From: DATFVA01 sp963774455
GTDB taxonomy: Bacteria > Bacteroidota > Ignavibacteria > Ignavibacteriales > Ignavibacteriaceae
Reading direction: 5' to 3'
Assembly (NCBI GenBank): GCA_963774455.1
Contig: CAVZFD010000004.1
Location: 558,001 to 622,000, forward strand
Length of the DNA: 64,000 nt
This document shows positions 52,264-60,825 of this stretch, one piece after another. Each line of letters starts with the position of its first letter. The stretch's first letter is position 1. The notes under the pieces are model-generated. The model did not search any database and was not told the DNA's origin. It saw nothing but the letters and a program-made list of their open reading frames with translations. A program made the position numbers and the translations under genes.

Positions 52264-52360
52264 TTATTACCTGTATGCAAAGAGTGGCTCGTACTAAACT
52301 TTTTACTTTGAAGTTTTCCGGTTATGGAAGTATTTTTAATTTTTATTTTAAAGAGAATTA

Positions 52361-54160
52361 ATGATCAGGGCTGCCTTACTACTGCTTTTTCTACCTTTCC
52401 TGGTTGTATTTCCTCAACAGGAAGATTCAATTGTTGCAAAGATAGGAAATATTGAAATATCGAAACAGGAATTTCAGGAGAGATACGAGTTAACGCCTTT
52501 TTTAGGCAAAGAAATCAGGACGGATGCTTCCGTCTTAAAAAAAGAATTTCTTTACTCGCTCATTGCTGAGAAACTATTCTCCCTTAAAGCTCAGGATATC
52601 AATGTTGACACTTCGGACATAGTTGCCCGTACTCTCGATGGGTATAAGAAATTGTTCGTGAGGGACGCTCTTTATAAAAAGGAGATAAGGCAAAGGGCCG
52701 CTAAAACAGCCGACAGTCTTCTCACCCTTTATATCGGAAAAGCCTCTGAAATCTGGTTTACCTACATATCTGCTCAGGATGAGCGGCAGATAAATAATAT
52801 ATTTACTCTCCTTAAAAAAGGTGTTCCTTTCGATTCCGTGTATGATGCTTTTGGCTCGCTAAATGATACATTAAAGACAAGGATCGGTGATCATAATCCT
52901 GAGATTGAAGATGTAATATTTAATCTCCCGGAACAAGCATATACAAAACCACTGATGATGGATAACAACTGGTACATACTGAAAATTGTAAAAAAAATTA
53001 ACCCTGTTCTAACTCAGATGAGCGGATGGGAGGAAGATTATAAGCGGCTTAAACAAACAGCGCAGGAAAGAGCCGAGAGGATCTATTATAAGGAGTTTAT
53101 GCTTAATTTCTTTAAGAATAAAAAGATCAAGGCTGATGGCAGCCTGCTGAAGCTGTTCGCTGATAAGGTGACTGACGTACTGAAAGAAAAAGCTCAAATA
53201 AGAAAATCAGATACTGACGAAGTCTATATTAATACCGCCGACCTGATTAAAATCGAAAATGCAATAGGTTCTGAGAAACTTAGTACAGCTTACTTAAAAT
53301 TGAATAATACGACGGTAACGCTGAAGGATTTTATATTATATTTCCGTTTTGAGCCGGTTGGAACCTCTGATACAGATCCGAAATCAGTTCTTGATTTACT
53401 CAATTCAAAGACTCGCCATTTTATTGAACAGGAACTACTGGCTGAAGAAGGATTTAAGGAAGGACTGGACAAACTTCCATCCGTTGAACACTCTTACAGA
53501 ATGTGGAGAGACAATTATTATTTCTATCTTCTTCAGAATATGTTTAATGATTCCACAGCTGTCAGCGATAAAGAAGTTTTTGATTATTATACATCAGAAG
53601 GAAAAAACCGTAACCGGGGTGAGGAGATCAGAATTTCCAGGATATCTGTTGACAGTCTGGAAACCATTGAAAAAATTCTTAACGAAATTGATAATGGAAA
53701 CAGCTTTGAAGCACTTGCCGAAAGATATTCCGCGGGGGGAAGTACTGAAGGATATGCACCTGCTGCATCATTCGGTGAGATCGGAAGGATTTCAGAATCG
53801 ATGAAACCCGGAGAGCTCTACGGGCCTTTGAAAACAGGAAGCAGTTATACTTTATTTAAGCTTATTGATAGAAGGGCTAAAGAAAAGCAGGGTTCATTTG
53901 AATCAGAAAAGGAGAATATCAGGAAAACGCTTGCCGCGGAAAAATTCAGGGATAAACTTGCTGACTACACCACATCACTTGCAATGAAATATGGATTCTC
54001 AATAAACCAGGAAGCTCTTTCAAACCTGAAAATGACCAGTATAAATTCTATGGTGTACCAGGTGCTGGGATTCGGGGGGAAGATACCTGCTGTTCCTCTT
54101 TCACTGCCGGCCATTCAATGGTATAACAACTGGAAAGAAAAGCACGATATTATTCAATAA
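52361..54160 (+). CDS. SurA/PpiC-type periplasmic peptidyl-prolyl isomerase chaperone
   Basis: 599 residues. Signal peptide ends VVFPQQ. SurA_N-like chaperone helix (IGNIEISKQEFQERYEL). A first parvulin-like segment (about 130-210) and a clear parvulin domain (about 405-510; EEIRISRISVD, ALAERYSAGGS, ASFGEIGRISES, GPLKTGSSYTLFKLID). It assists outer-membrane protein folding. Next to the secretion-rich operon, this placement makes sense. Confidence 0.9.
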   Translation: MIRAALLLLFLPFLVVFPQQEDSIVAKIGNIEISKQEFQERYELTPFLGKEIRTDASVLKKEFLYSLIAEKLFSLKAQDINVDTSDIVARTLDGYKKLFVRDALYKKEIRQRAAKTADSLLTLYIGKASEIWFTYISAQDERQINNIFTLLKKGVPFDSVYDAFGSLNDTLKTRIGDHNPEIEDVIFNLPEQAYTKPLMMDNNWYILKIVKKINPVLTQMSGWEEDYKRLKQTAQERAERIYYKEFMLNFFKNKKIKADGSLLKLFADKVTDVLKEKAQIRKSDTDEVYINTADLIKIENAIGSEKLSTAYLKLNNTTVTLKDFILYFRFEPVGTSDTDPKSVLDLLNSKTRHFIEQELLAEEGFKEGLDKLPSVEHSYRMWRDNYYFYLLQNMFNDSTAVSDKEVFDYYTSEGKNRNRGEEIRISRISVDSLETIEKILNEIDNGNSFEALAERYSAGGSTEGYAPAASFGEIGRISESMKPGELYGPLKTGSSYTLFKLIDRRAKEKQGSFESEKENIRKTLAAEKFRDKLADYTTSLAMKYGFSINQEALSNLKMTSINSMVYQVLGFGGKIPAVPLSLPAIQWYNNWKEKHDIIQ

Positions 54161-54166
54161 TTAACA

Positions 54167-54201
54167 AGCTGCAATCATTTTTCCTTAAGCAGCTGGTTTT
54201 T
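54167..54201. terminator. Terminator between convergent chaperone and PPK2 genes
   Basis: AGCTGC / GCAGCT stem with a 16-base loop, followed by GGTTTTTA. It overlaps the 3' end of the PPK2 gene; a moderately convincing terminator for the plus strand. Confidence 0.6.
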
Positions 54202-55038
54202 ACAGCTCTCCAGATTTGCTTTTTGTTCCTCAGATAAAACCGGGTAAGACATTTTTATTCTCTCCAGTGCCTCAACTATAACCTGCGATACTGCATACCG
54301 CATAAACCATTTATGATCTGCCGGTATTATAAACCAGGGCGAATGTTTTTTACTTGTGGCAGATATAGCTTCGGCATAAGCTTCCTGGTATTTCGCCCAG
54401 TACTGTCGTTCGTCAATGTCGGATGCCGAAAACTTCCAGTTCTTCTCAGGAGTATCTATCCGTTTCAGGAAACGGTTTTTCTGTTCTTCCTTTGAAACGT
54501 GCAGAAAAAATTTAAGTATGATGGTGCCGTTTTCGTATAAATAATTTTCGAAATCATTTATTTCCCGATACCGTACATCCCAGATATCCTTATTTATCAG
54601 TTCCGGCGGTATCCTCTGGTTTCTGATCAGGTCGTGTACCCTGACTATAAGAACCTCTTCATAATGCGACCTGTTAAAGATACCGATTCTACCTCTTTCA
54701 GGAGCGTGCTTGTGGATCCTCCAGAGGTAATCGTGATCAAGCTCTTCCACCGAAGGCTGCTTAAAGCTGAACACCTGTGTGCCCTGGGGATTAAGTCCCG
54801 ACATCACATGTTTGATAGTACCGTCTTTTCCGGCGGCATCCATTGCCTGGAAAATTATAAGCATCGAATATTTATCATACGCATACAGCATATTCTGAAG
54901 CGAGAACATTTTCTTTATATTCTCTCTCAGTATATCCTTAGCATCACCTTTGGATTTAAAACTTCCCGTATCGGAAGTACTGAATTCCTCTAATGAAACT
55001 TTTGTATTCGGTTTGATCAGGTAATCTTTTTTCTTCAA
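54175..55038 (-). CDS. PPK2-family polyphosphate:nucleotide phosphotransferase
   Basis: 287 residues, TTG start overlapping the upstream cytochrome stop (TTGA). Walker A AMDAAGKDGTIKHVM, Walker B-like GRIGIFNRSHYEEVLIVRVH and lid KFFLHVSKEEQKNRFLKR with RxxxR are the class features. It moves phosphate between polyphosphate and nucleoside mono- or diphosphates; AMP versus ADP preference is not decided here. Linked by overlap to a diheme cytochrome gene. Confidence 0.94.
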   Translation of the reverse strand: MKKKDYLIKPNTKVSLEEFSTSDTGSFKSKGDAKDILRENIKKMFSLQNMLYAYDKYSMLIIFQAMDAAGKDGTIKHVMSGLNPQGTQVFSFKQPSVEELDHDYLWRIHKHAPERGRIGIFNRSHYEEVLIVRVHDLIRNQRIPPELINKDIWDVRYREINDFENYLYENGTIILKFFLHVSKEEQKNRFLKRIDTPEKNWKFSASDIDERQYWAKYQEAYAEAISATSKKHSPWFIIPADHKWFMRYAVSQVIVEALERIKMSYPVLSEEQKANLESCKNQLLKEK

Positions 55039-56030
55039 TCCTGTTTATTTTCTTTTGTTTCAAACTTATTGATTTTATGATGCACCGGGGGAACAGTTTT
55101 AAGATAATCATAAATTGCGCTTAGATCCTGCCCGGTCATTCCGGCGTATAATGTCCAAGGCATAGGCGTGTTAAATTCACCCGGCTTAACATTTATTACT
55201 TTATTCTCATATTGATTGAAGCGCAGCAGGAAATCGTCTTTGGTCCATCGTCCTATACCGGTTTCAATATCAGGAGTTATATTAGCTGAGTTCGCGGCGC
55301 CACCGTTAACAGTAAAAGCAGTTCCTCCCGCAAAATCAAGATCTTTCACAAATTCGCCTTTATTCATAGGAGTATGACAGCTTCTGCAGCCTGCTATCGT
55401 AACAAGGTACTTGCCGTAATCAACGGTCTTAGATTCATCAGCAGAAGTAATCGGAATATAAGTTTCGGGAGGGATTGTTTTAATGATCAGGTTCATAGGA
55501 AAATCGATTTTGCTTTCCGGCACTTCGTGTACGATCGGTTTGAGAGTCCGGATATATGAAATAACTGAATAAAGATCCTCCATTCTCAGCTGGTGGTATT
55601 CAGGATAGGGCATAATCGGAAACAGTACCCTGTTGTCTTTTGTAACGCCGGTGGTAATTGCTCTTAAAACCTCTCCGTTAGTCCATTCACCTATACCGGA
55701 AGGAGTTATATTGCTTGCAAAGACTGTACCGGGTACATTCTCCTCAAACTTATAGCCTCCCATTCCTTCTGTACCGGGAACGACGGGACCTGCGAAGACC
55801 GACCAGTTCCTTTGAGAATGACATGGCAGACACACCGTAACGTGGTTAACCAGGTAATCTCCTCGGTCAATTCTTTTTTGTGTAGGGTAAATCTCAACTT
55901 CAGTTGCCGGCTGGGTTATGGGATAGGTTAGATTAAAGTAAATATATCCCCCGATAATCAGAACGACGATGATCAGAAAAAGATATTTAAGGAACTTCAG
56001 CAATCTCTTCCCGCTTCTTCTTTTGCTCAT
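55035..56030 (-). CDS. Membrane-anchored diheme cytochrome c, copy A
   Basis: 331 residues. Basic N-terminus and one transmembrane helix (12-33), then two cytochrome c modules: CLPCH (about residue 67) and CRSCH (about residue 217), each with a later Met ligand candidate (PIMPYPEY and TPMPWTLYAGM). The pair resembles the alcohol-dehydrogenase cytochrome subunit type. It is a paralogue of the next gene and overlaps PPK2 by four bases. Likely an electron carrier at the outer face of the inner membrane. Confidence 0.9.
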   Translation of the reverse strand: MSKRRSGKRLLKFLKYLFLIIVVLIIGGYIYFNLTYPITQPATEVEIYPTQKRIDRGDYLVNHVTVCLPCHSQRNWSVFAGPVVPGTEGMGGYKFEENVPGTVFASNITPSGIGEWTNGEVLRAITTGVTKDNRVLFPIMPYPEYHQLRMEDLYSVISYIRTLKPIVHEVPESKIDFPMNLIIKTIPPETYIPITSADESKTVDYGKYLVTIAGCRSCHTPMNKGEFVKDLDFAGGTAFTVNGGAANSANITPDIETGIGRWTKDDFLLRFNQYENKVINVKPGEFNTPMPWTLYAGMTGQDLSAIYDYLKTVPPVHHKINKFETKENKQD

Positions 56031-56123
56031 TTGATTCTACCGGATAATATAAATTGGTATAAAGAACAGGATAAACCTAAGGAAAATATTTATATCGCGA
56101 AAGAATAAATTTCATTAAAGAGA

Positions 56124-56204
56124 AGAGGCTGTCCGGATAACTTTTAACAGAGCATAATGATCGTTATACCTGAAATGACAAATCCGGTCTTTGACACAGC
56201 CTCT
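56124..56204. repeat. Imperfect inverted repeat between the two cytochrome genes
   Basis: AGAGGCTGT (56124) pairs with ACAGCCTCT (56196), and CCGGAT (56133) with ATCCGG (56182). The outer arms are perfect, the inner ones have a bulge. Too long a loop for a simple terminator. It may be a decayed miniature element or an RNA structure. Confidence 0.6.
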
Positions 56205-56217
56205 CTGATAATTCTTC

Positions 56218-57198
56218 CTATTGCTTTACAGGGGTAAAATGAATAACGCTGTTATGCACCGGTTTAACAGTTCTCAGGTACTCATAAATTGCACCAAGGT
56301 CTTCTTCAGTCATACCTGCCAGAAAAACCCAAGGCATTATGGTATTATAGGCACCCGGTTCAACGCTGATACTCCTGGCTGAATCACTGTCAAATGATTT
56401 GAACTTAGCAATAAATTCATCTTTTGACCAGCTGCCTATCCCGGTCGTGTTATCAGGGGTGATATTCGCACTTCTTATTTTTCCCCACGGCAGGTTGAAC
56501 TCCATGCCGCCGGCCAGGAACATTCCGGGCTTAGGTTCACCCTGATCGGCCTGAGTGTGGCAATCTGTACAGGAAGCCATTGTTACAAGGTACTCACCAT
56601 ATTTTACCCGGTTGTTTTTGTCTACCTCAACGGGTGAATATGATTTCGGAGGAATTGTTTTAACGATCATATTAAGCGGAAAATCAAGTTCAGTATCCGG
56701 GACCTTATTTTCCAGCGGCTGCAGGGAACGTATATAGGCAACAATTGAATACAAATCTTCCCGGTTCATATGGTTAAACCCCGGATAAGGCATCAAAGGA
56801 AACAATGCATGATTACTTTTATTAACGCCTTGTGTGATAGCTCTTATAAGCTCCCCGTCGGTCCATTGTCCGATTCCGGCAGGAGTAATATTTCTCGCAT
56901 AAATATTACCAGGGAATCCCTCTTCTTTTCCAAATTTTCCTCCGCCCTTTCCTTCGGTCCCTGCTATGAGCGGAGCTCCATATTTCGACCAGTCTCTCTC
57001 CGAGTGGCAGTCGATACAGCCCGTAACATGATTAGCAAGGTATTCTCCCCGTTTGATTCTTTCCGGCGTAATTTCAACTTTGACATCAGCGGGTTTATCG
57101 ACATCCGGATACGTGGAGTTGAAATAAATAAAGCCGACTACCAACAGAAGAACAATTCCGCCGACTATATAACCAGCTATTCGTAAGAACTTTTTCAT
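56218..57198 (-). CDS. Membrane-anchored diheme cytochrome c, copy B
   Basis: 326 residues. One N-terminal helix (7-29) and two cytochrome c modules with CIDCH (about residue 61) and CTDCH (about residue 210). Met-ligand candidates are LMPYPGF and TIMPWVFLAGM. It aligns with copy A along its full length (GEYLANHVTGCIDC versus GDYLVNHVTVCLPC; FPLNMIVKTIPP versus FPMNLIIKTIPP). Same inferred electron-transfer role. The two copies are on one strand, separated by 187 bases. Confidence 0.9.
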   Translation of the reverse strand: MKKFLRIAGYIVGGIVLLLVVGFIYFNSTYPDVDKPADVKVEITPERIKRGEYLANHVTGCIDCHSERDWSKYGAPLIAGTEGKGGGKFGKEEGFPGNIYARNITPAGIGQWTDGELIRAITQGVNKSNHALFPLMPYPGFNHMNREDLYSIVAYIRSLQPLENKVPDTELDFPLNMIVKTIPPKSYSPVEVDKNNRVKYGEYLVTMASCTDCHTQADQGEPKPGMFLAGGMEFNLPWGKIRSANITPDNTTGIGSWSKDEFIAKFKSFDSDSARSISVEPGAYNTIMPWVFLAGMTEEDLGAIYEYLRTVKPVHNSVIHFTPVKQ

Positions 57199-57492
57199 CC
57201 TGAACCTTTTGTTTGTTGTTATTATTTAGTTAAAAAAACCTGTCGTTCATTTTGCCTGATTCGGGGTAAAAACATAAATTACCCTGATCAGTCTAAAAAA
57301 ACAGGGATTACCTTCCTCCAGGTAATGTCGGAGGCAATAAGATAAATTTCTTGGGAATCGGACAGGAATCTAAGACTCAGAACTATTTTAGTCAATACCG
57401 CTTGTGTAAAAAAAACTCCTTTCCTGTAGCGAGGAAATGCATTTGTAGATTTTCAATTTTAGTTTTAATTTAGAAATAAACCGGAGAATTAT
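57199..57492. other. Intergenic region with two small hairpins
   Basis: ATTACCT-TCCTCC-AGGTAAT at 57307-57326 and TTTCCT-GTAGCG-AGGAAA at 57420-57437 are perfect short stems. This divergent region must hold promoters for the cytochrome and Trm112 genes; I cannot locate them. No gene seen. Confidence 0.5.
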
Positions 57493-57708
57493 ATGATAAG
57501 CAAAGAATTACTGGACATATTATGCTGTCCGGAAACAAAGGCAGACCTTGTGCTGGATGGAGAAACGCTTGTTTCGACCGACAAAAAAACCCGCCGGCGT
57601 TACCGGATTGAGGATGACATTCCGATCATGCTCATAGATGAATCTGAACAGCTGAGCATGGAGGATTGGAGGGAAATTATGAAGAGGCATGGCAGGAAAA
57701 CTGACTGA
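57493..57708 (+). CDS. Trm112-family small protein
   Basis: 71 residues. Starts ISKELLDILCCPETKADLVL and contains RYRIEDDIPIMLIDES, the Trm112 pattern. The first knuckle reads CCPET rather than CPxC, so zinc binding may be lost, which occurs in other bacterial members. The eukaryotic protein activates methyltransferases. Here the next gene is a membrane methyltransferase, but a functional link is only a guess. Confidence 0.87.
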   Translation: MISKELLDILCCPETKADLVLDGETLVSTDKKTRRRYRIEDDIPIMLIDESEQLSMEDWREIMKRHGRKTD

Positions 57709-57762
57709 TTTTCTTTGTAATTTCCGATATGTCTTATTTACTTTTCACAATTTCTCACTTTT

Positions 57763-58341
57763 ATGGATCCAATTAATATTATAATAGGTCTCAACGTTAT
57801 AACAACGTTTGGTGCGCATTATACGGGTGCAAAAAGAGGCCTGCGGTCCGCTATAGGTGCAGCAAAGGAAAAACCTAAAAGTTATCTGCAGACTGTCCCA
57901 GTCTATCTGTCGACCTTAACACTGCTGGGTACAATCATCGGCGTCTTCCGGATCGGTACCCTCGAATACCTTCCTTCGTATGAACCGGTAAGGATAATAG
58001 GACTGTTATTCTTCCTGGTCTTTTCGTGGATACAGATTTTAACTGTTAAAACTCTCGCTGAAAATTATTCCCAGGAAGTCCTGATCCATAAAGATCATAT
58101 GCTTGTTACCAGAGGAATTTTCAGAATAGTAAGGCATCCCCAATACCTTTCCCAGATTTTAATGGACCTCGGTGCTGCAGCCGCACTACTGAGTTATATT
58201 GTTCTGCCTTTGGCAATAATTGAGATACCCCTGCTCATAATGCGGGCTGTGATGGAGGAACGACTCCTTGCAAAATACTTTAAAGATGAGTTTAAAGAGT
58301 ACAAAAAGAAGAGCGGATTTTTAATCCCGTTTATCGGTTAG
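57763..58341 (+). CDS. ICMT/PEMT-like membrane methyltransferase family protein
   Basis: 192 residues with about five hydrophobic segments. The C-terminal signature is VTRGIFRIVRHPQYLSQIL, then MEERLLAKYFKDEFKEYKK, matching the SAM-binding ICMT/phospholipid-methyltransferase fold (RHPxY and the EE pair). Substrate unknown. The next gene begins at the base after the stop. Confidence 0.87.
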   Translation: MDPINIIIGLNVITTFGAHYTGAKRGLRSAIGAAKEKPKSYLQTVPVYLSTLTLLGTIIGVFRIGTLEYLPSYEPVRIIGLLFFLVFSWIQILTVKTLAENYSQEVLIHKDHMLVTRGIFRIVRHPQYLSQILMDLGAAAALLSYIVLPLAIIEIPLLIMRAVMEERLLAKYFKDEFKEYKKKSGFLIPFIG

Positions 58342-59895
58342 ATGAAGATATGGAATATGCGGAAGTCAGTTTATTTTATAGTTAGTTTAATAATATTATT
58401 ACAGGGTTTAATATTTGCACAGGATGCAGATGAGATTGTTCTTAATACCTCCAGGGGAACCAGCAACATACCCGTTTATATCCGTCAGGGTATAATTTAC
58501 TTTTCAATAAATAAGTTCGCTGATGCTTCCTCTGCTTCATATTATATAAACGACGAGACAAAGAAAATTGAGTTAAAGTATCCAAAACACAATCTTAAAA
58601 TAACCGGTCAGAACCCGTTTCTCATCCTTACATCTAAGGACAATAAAACGGAGAAAATATTTCAGCTTCCTACCTCCACATATTTATTAAATGATAATAT
58701 TTACGTTCCTCTCCGTTATTCGATCGATATTCTCCGGGAAGCCTCGGGGCAGGATATCGTAATAGAAAGCGACAGAAGGATTGCTATAAGAGGGAAGCTG
58801 TCGAACGAGATTCCCGATGAGACTACAGCAAGGTTAAACATCACGGATCTTAAGATTGAGCAGAAAGCGAACGGTACCCTGATAAGAGTTAAGACAAATA
58901 AGAGGATACCTTCTTATTACAGCAGCTACAAAAACGGACTGCTTACAATCATCTTCCGTAAGGTGAATGCTGACCTGAACAGGATGGCATCCATAAACGC
59001 AAAAGGAATAATAAAGGATATTAATGTTAAGAATATGGGTCCTGATACACAGTTTGAATTTTCTGTAGGCAAGGATTATTCAACCAGTGAAGTCCTTAAT
59101 GTTGACGGCAGCAAGGACATCCAGATCGCTATTCACAATAAGGTGTTTTCTAATACTGTCGATAATGATAAGAATAAGGAAAAGTGGAAGTTTGATGTGA
59201 TTGTGCTGGATGCGGGACATGGAGGTAAAGATGCAGGCGCAATCGGGGTGAACGGGGTGAAGGAAAAAGATGTAAACCTGGCGGTGACCCTTGCCCTGGG
59301 CCGGCTTATTGAGAAAGAAATGAAGGATGTAAAAGTTGTTTATACCAGGAAGAATGATACTTTCGTTGAACTTTACCGGCGTGGTAAAATAGCTAATGAG
59401 AATGACGGCAAGCTGTTTATTTCGATTCACTGCAATTCTACTCCTAAAAAACCGACGGATGCAAGCGGCTTTGAAGTTTATTTACTGCGACCCGGAAGAA
59501 CGAAAGAAGCAATCTCAATAGCCGAAAGAGAAAACAGTGTAATACAATATGAGGAAAATCCTAAAAGGTATGAGAAACTTACCGATGAAAATTTTATCCT
59601 GGTAAGTATGGCCCATTCAGCCTATATGCGGTATTCGGAAAGGTTCTCGGAGCTGGTTGATAAGAGTTATCCCCTGCATACAGATATTTCATCACGCGGT
59701 GTTAAGCAGGCAGGCTTCTATGTTCTTGTAGGTGCCTCTATGCCCAGCGTTCTTGTTGAAACAGGATTTATTTCAAACCTGCATGATGCAAAATATATTT
59801 CCAGTAAAAAGGGACAAGAGAAAATTGCCGCAGCTATATTCAACGCTATAAAAAGCTACAAAAAGTTTTACGAATCCTCTCTTGAAAACAACTAA
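58342..59895 (+). CDS. N-acetylmuramoyl-L-alanine amidase (Amidase_3) with AMIN-like N-domain
   Basis: 517 residues. Signal peptide ends LIFAQDAD. Residues ~30-150 resemble a copper-amine-oxidase-N-like domain, followed by an AMIN-like beta domain (~160-265). The catalytic Amidase_3 domain is ~285-510: VLDAGHGGKDAGAIG with the first zinc His, VKEKDVNLAVTLA with Glu, SIHCNS with His, and VLVETGFISN with the catalytic Glu. It cleaves the glycan-peptide bond in the periplasm during cell separation. Confidence 0.94.
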   Translation: MKIWNMRKSVYFIVSLIILLQGLIFAQDADEIVLNTSRGTSNIPVYIRQGIIYFSINKFADASSASYYINDETKKIELKYPKHNLKITGQNPFLILTSKDNKTEKIFQLPTSTYLLNDNIYVPLRYSIDILREASGQDIVIESDRRIAIRGKLSNEIPDETTARLNITDLKIEQKANGTLIRVKTNKRIPSYYSSYKNGLLTIIFRKVNADLNRMASINAKGIIKDINVKNMGPDTQFEFSVGKDYSTSEVLNVDGSKDIQIAIHNKVFSNTVDNDKNKEKWKFDVIVLDAGHGGKDAGAIGVNGVKEKDVNLAVTLALGRLIEKEMKDVKVVYTRKNDTFVELYRRGKIANENDGKLFISIHCNSTPKKPTDASGFEVYLLRPGRTKEAISIAERENSVIQYEENPKRYEKLTDENFILVSMAHSAYMRYSERFSELVDKSYPLHTDISSRGVKQAGFYVLVGASMPSVLVETGFISNLHDAKYISSKKGQEKIAAAIFNAIKSYKKFYESSLENN

Positions 59896-59915
59896 CCAGA
59901 TCCGCCTTCAGGCTT

Positions 59916-59959
59916 ATTCCTCAATTCTTCTTTTCCCATTCCTCAATTCTTCTTTTCCC
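59916..59959. repeat. Two tandem 22-bp units
   Basis: ATTCCTCAATTCTTC followed by TTTTCCC occurs twice without interruption, just after the amidase gene. Confidence 0.92.
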
Positions 59960-60050
59960 ATTATTTACAGCCTGCCCTTAATTTGATCCAAATCACATAA
60001 ATATTGACCGTTCATATGAATTAATTTGGAATTAATATCCCGATAACCTA

Positions 60051-60138
60051 CATTTGGAAACCGAAAAAACAATATGAGTTTCCTTATGGGACGAACAGAA
60101 GAAAAATCTGTTTTTTTTAAGCCCATTTGGAAACTGAA
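60051..60138. repeat. Direct 15-bp repeat upstream of tetR
   Basis: CATTTGGAAACCGAA (60051-60065) and CATTTGGAAACTGAA (60124-60138) differ at one base. The first also takes part in a GGAAAC(16)GTTTCC inverted repeat (60056-60083). These look like protein-binding sites. Confidence 0.7.
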
Positions 60139-60152
60139 TAAACTAATTCAGT
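60133..60152. promoter_or_regulatory. Candidate TetR operator
   Basis: Perfect palindrome ACTGAAT-AAACTA-ATTCAGT, 28 bases before the TetR ATG. The size and position are right for autorepression of the tetR-tolC-RND operon. Binding is inferred. Confidence 0.6.
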
Positions 60153-60180
60153 GTTCTGGAGACAAAGGAGAATACGAGCG

Positions 60181-60825
60181 ATGCACGAAGAAAAAGAGAT
60201 CAAAGAGAGGATATTGAGTCAGGCCGAACAGTTATTCATACAGTTCGGATACTCTAAAGTTACGATGGATGAAATTGCAGCAAGTCTTGGAATGAGCAAA
60301 AAGACTCTGTATAAATTCTTTCCCGGGAAGGAATTATTAGTAAAAGAAATGATAACCTCAATGAAATGTTCAATCGATGATCATATAGATCTTATCTGGA
60401 ATAATCAGGAAATGGATTTTATGGATAAACTTAAATCCGTTATGAATTTCATAGGAAAGCAGACAACAAAGCTTCACGGTCCACTGCTAGAAGATCTTCA
60501 CAAAAACATTCCGGAAGTCTGGCGGGAAATACATGATTTCCGAAAGGCAAATGCAGTTAAAAGATTCACAACTTTTATAAACGAAGGAGTAGAAAAGGGT
60601 GTGTTCAGAAAAGATATCGACAGGCAGCTGATAATACTTTTTTATCTGCACGCGATACAGGGAATGATTAATCCTGAAACCTTAAGTCAGCTTCCATATT
60701 CAGCAAACCAGGTATTCGATGCAGTTATCAGGATAATATTTGAGGGGATACTGACAGAAGAGGGGCGTCACGAGTATTTATCATATAACGGTGAAAAAAT
60801 AATTAAAGGAGAAAATCAGCAATGA
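60181..60825 (+). CDS. TetR-family transcriptional regulator
   Basis: 214 residues from the ATG at 60181 (AAAGGAG upstream); the longer frame starts with an unlikely codon inside the palindrome. The N-terminal helix-turn-helix has TMDEIAASLGMSKKTLYKFF. The ligand domain contains VWREIHDFRKANAVKRF and LFYLHAIQGMINP. It probably represses the efflux genes that follow and is released by the transported compound. The stop overlaps the next start (ATGA). Confidence 0.93.
   Translation: MHEEKEIKERILSQAEQLFIQFGYSKVTMDEIAASLGMSKKTLYKFFPGKELLVKEMITSMKCSIDDHIDLIWNNQEMDFMDKLKSVMNFIGKQTTKLHGPLLEDLHKNIPEVWREIHDFRKANAVKRFTTFINEGVEKGVFRKDIDRQLIILFYLHAIQGMINPETLSQLPYSANQVFDAVIRIIFEGILTEEGRHEYLSYNGEKIIKGENQQ

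Larger units (their letters stand above)
59896..60180. other. Regulatory region of the efflux operon
   Basis: Holds the 22-bp duplication (59916-59959), the direct CATTTGGAAA repeats, and a 20-bp palindrome close to the TetR start, listed separately. An AAAGGAG ribosome site precedes the TetR ATG. Confidence 0.55.

Noticed and set aside
56124..56204. Rho-independent terminator of cytochrome copy B
   Set aside because: The arms are ~60 bases apart and there is no T-run on the minus-strand side, so it is listed only as an inverted repeat.
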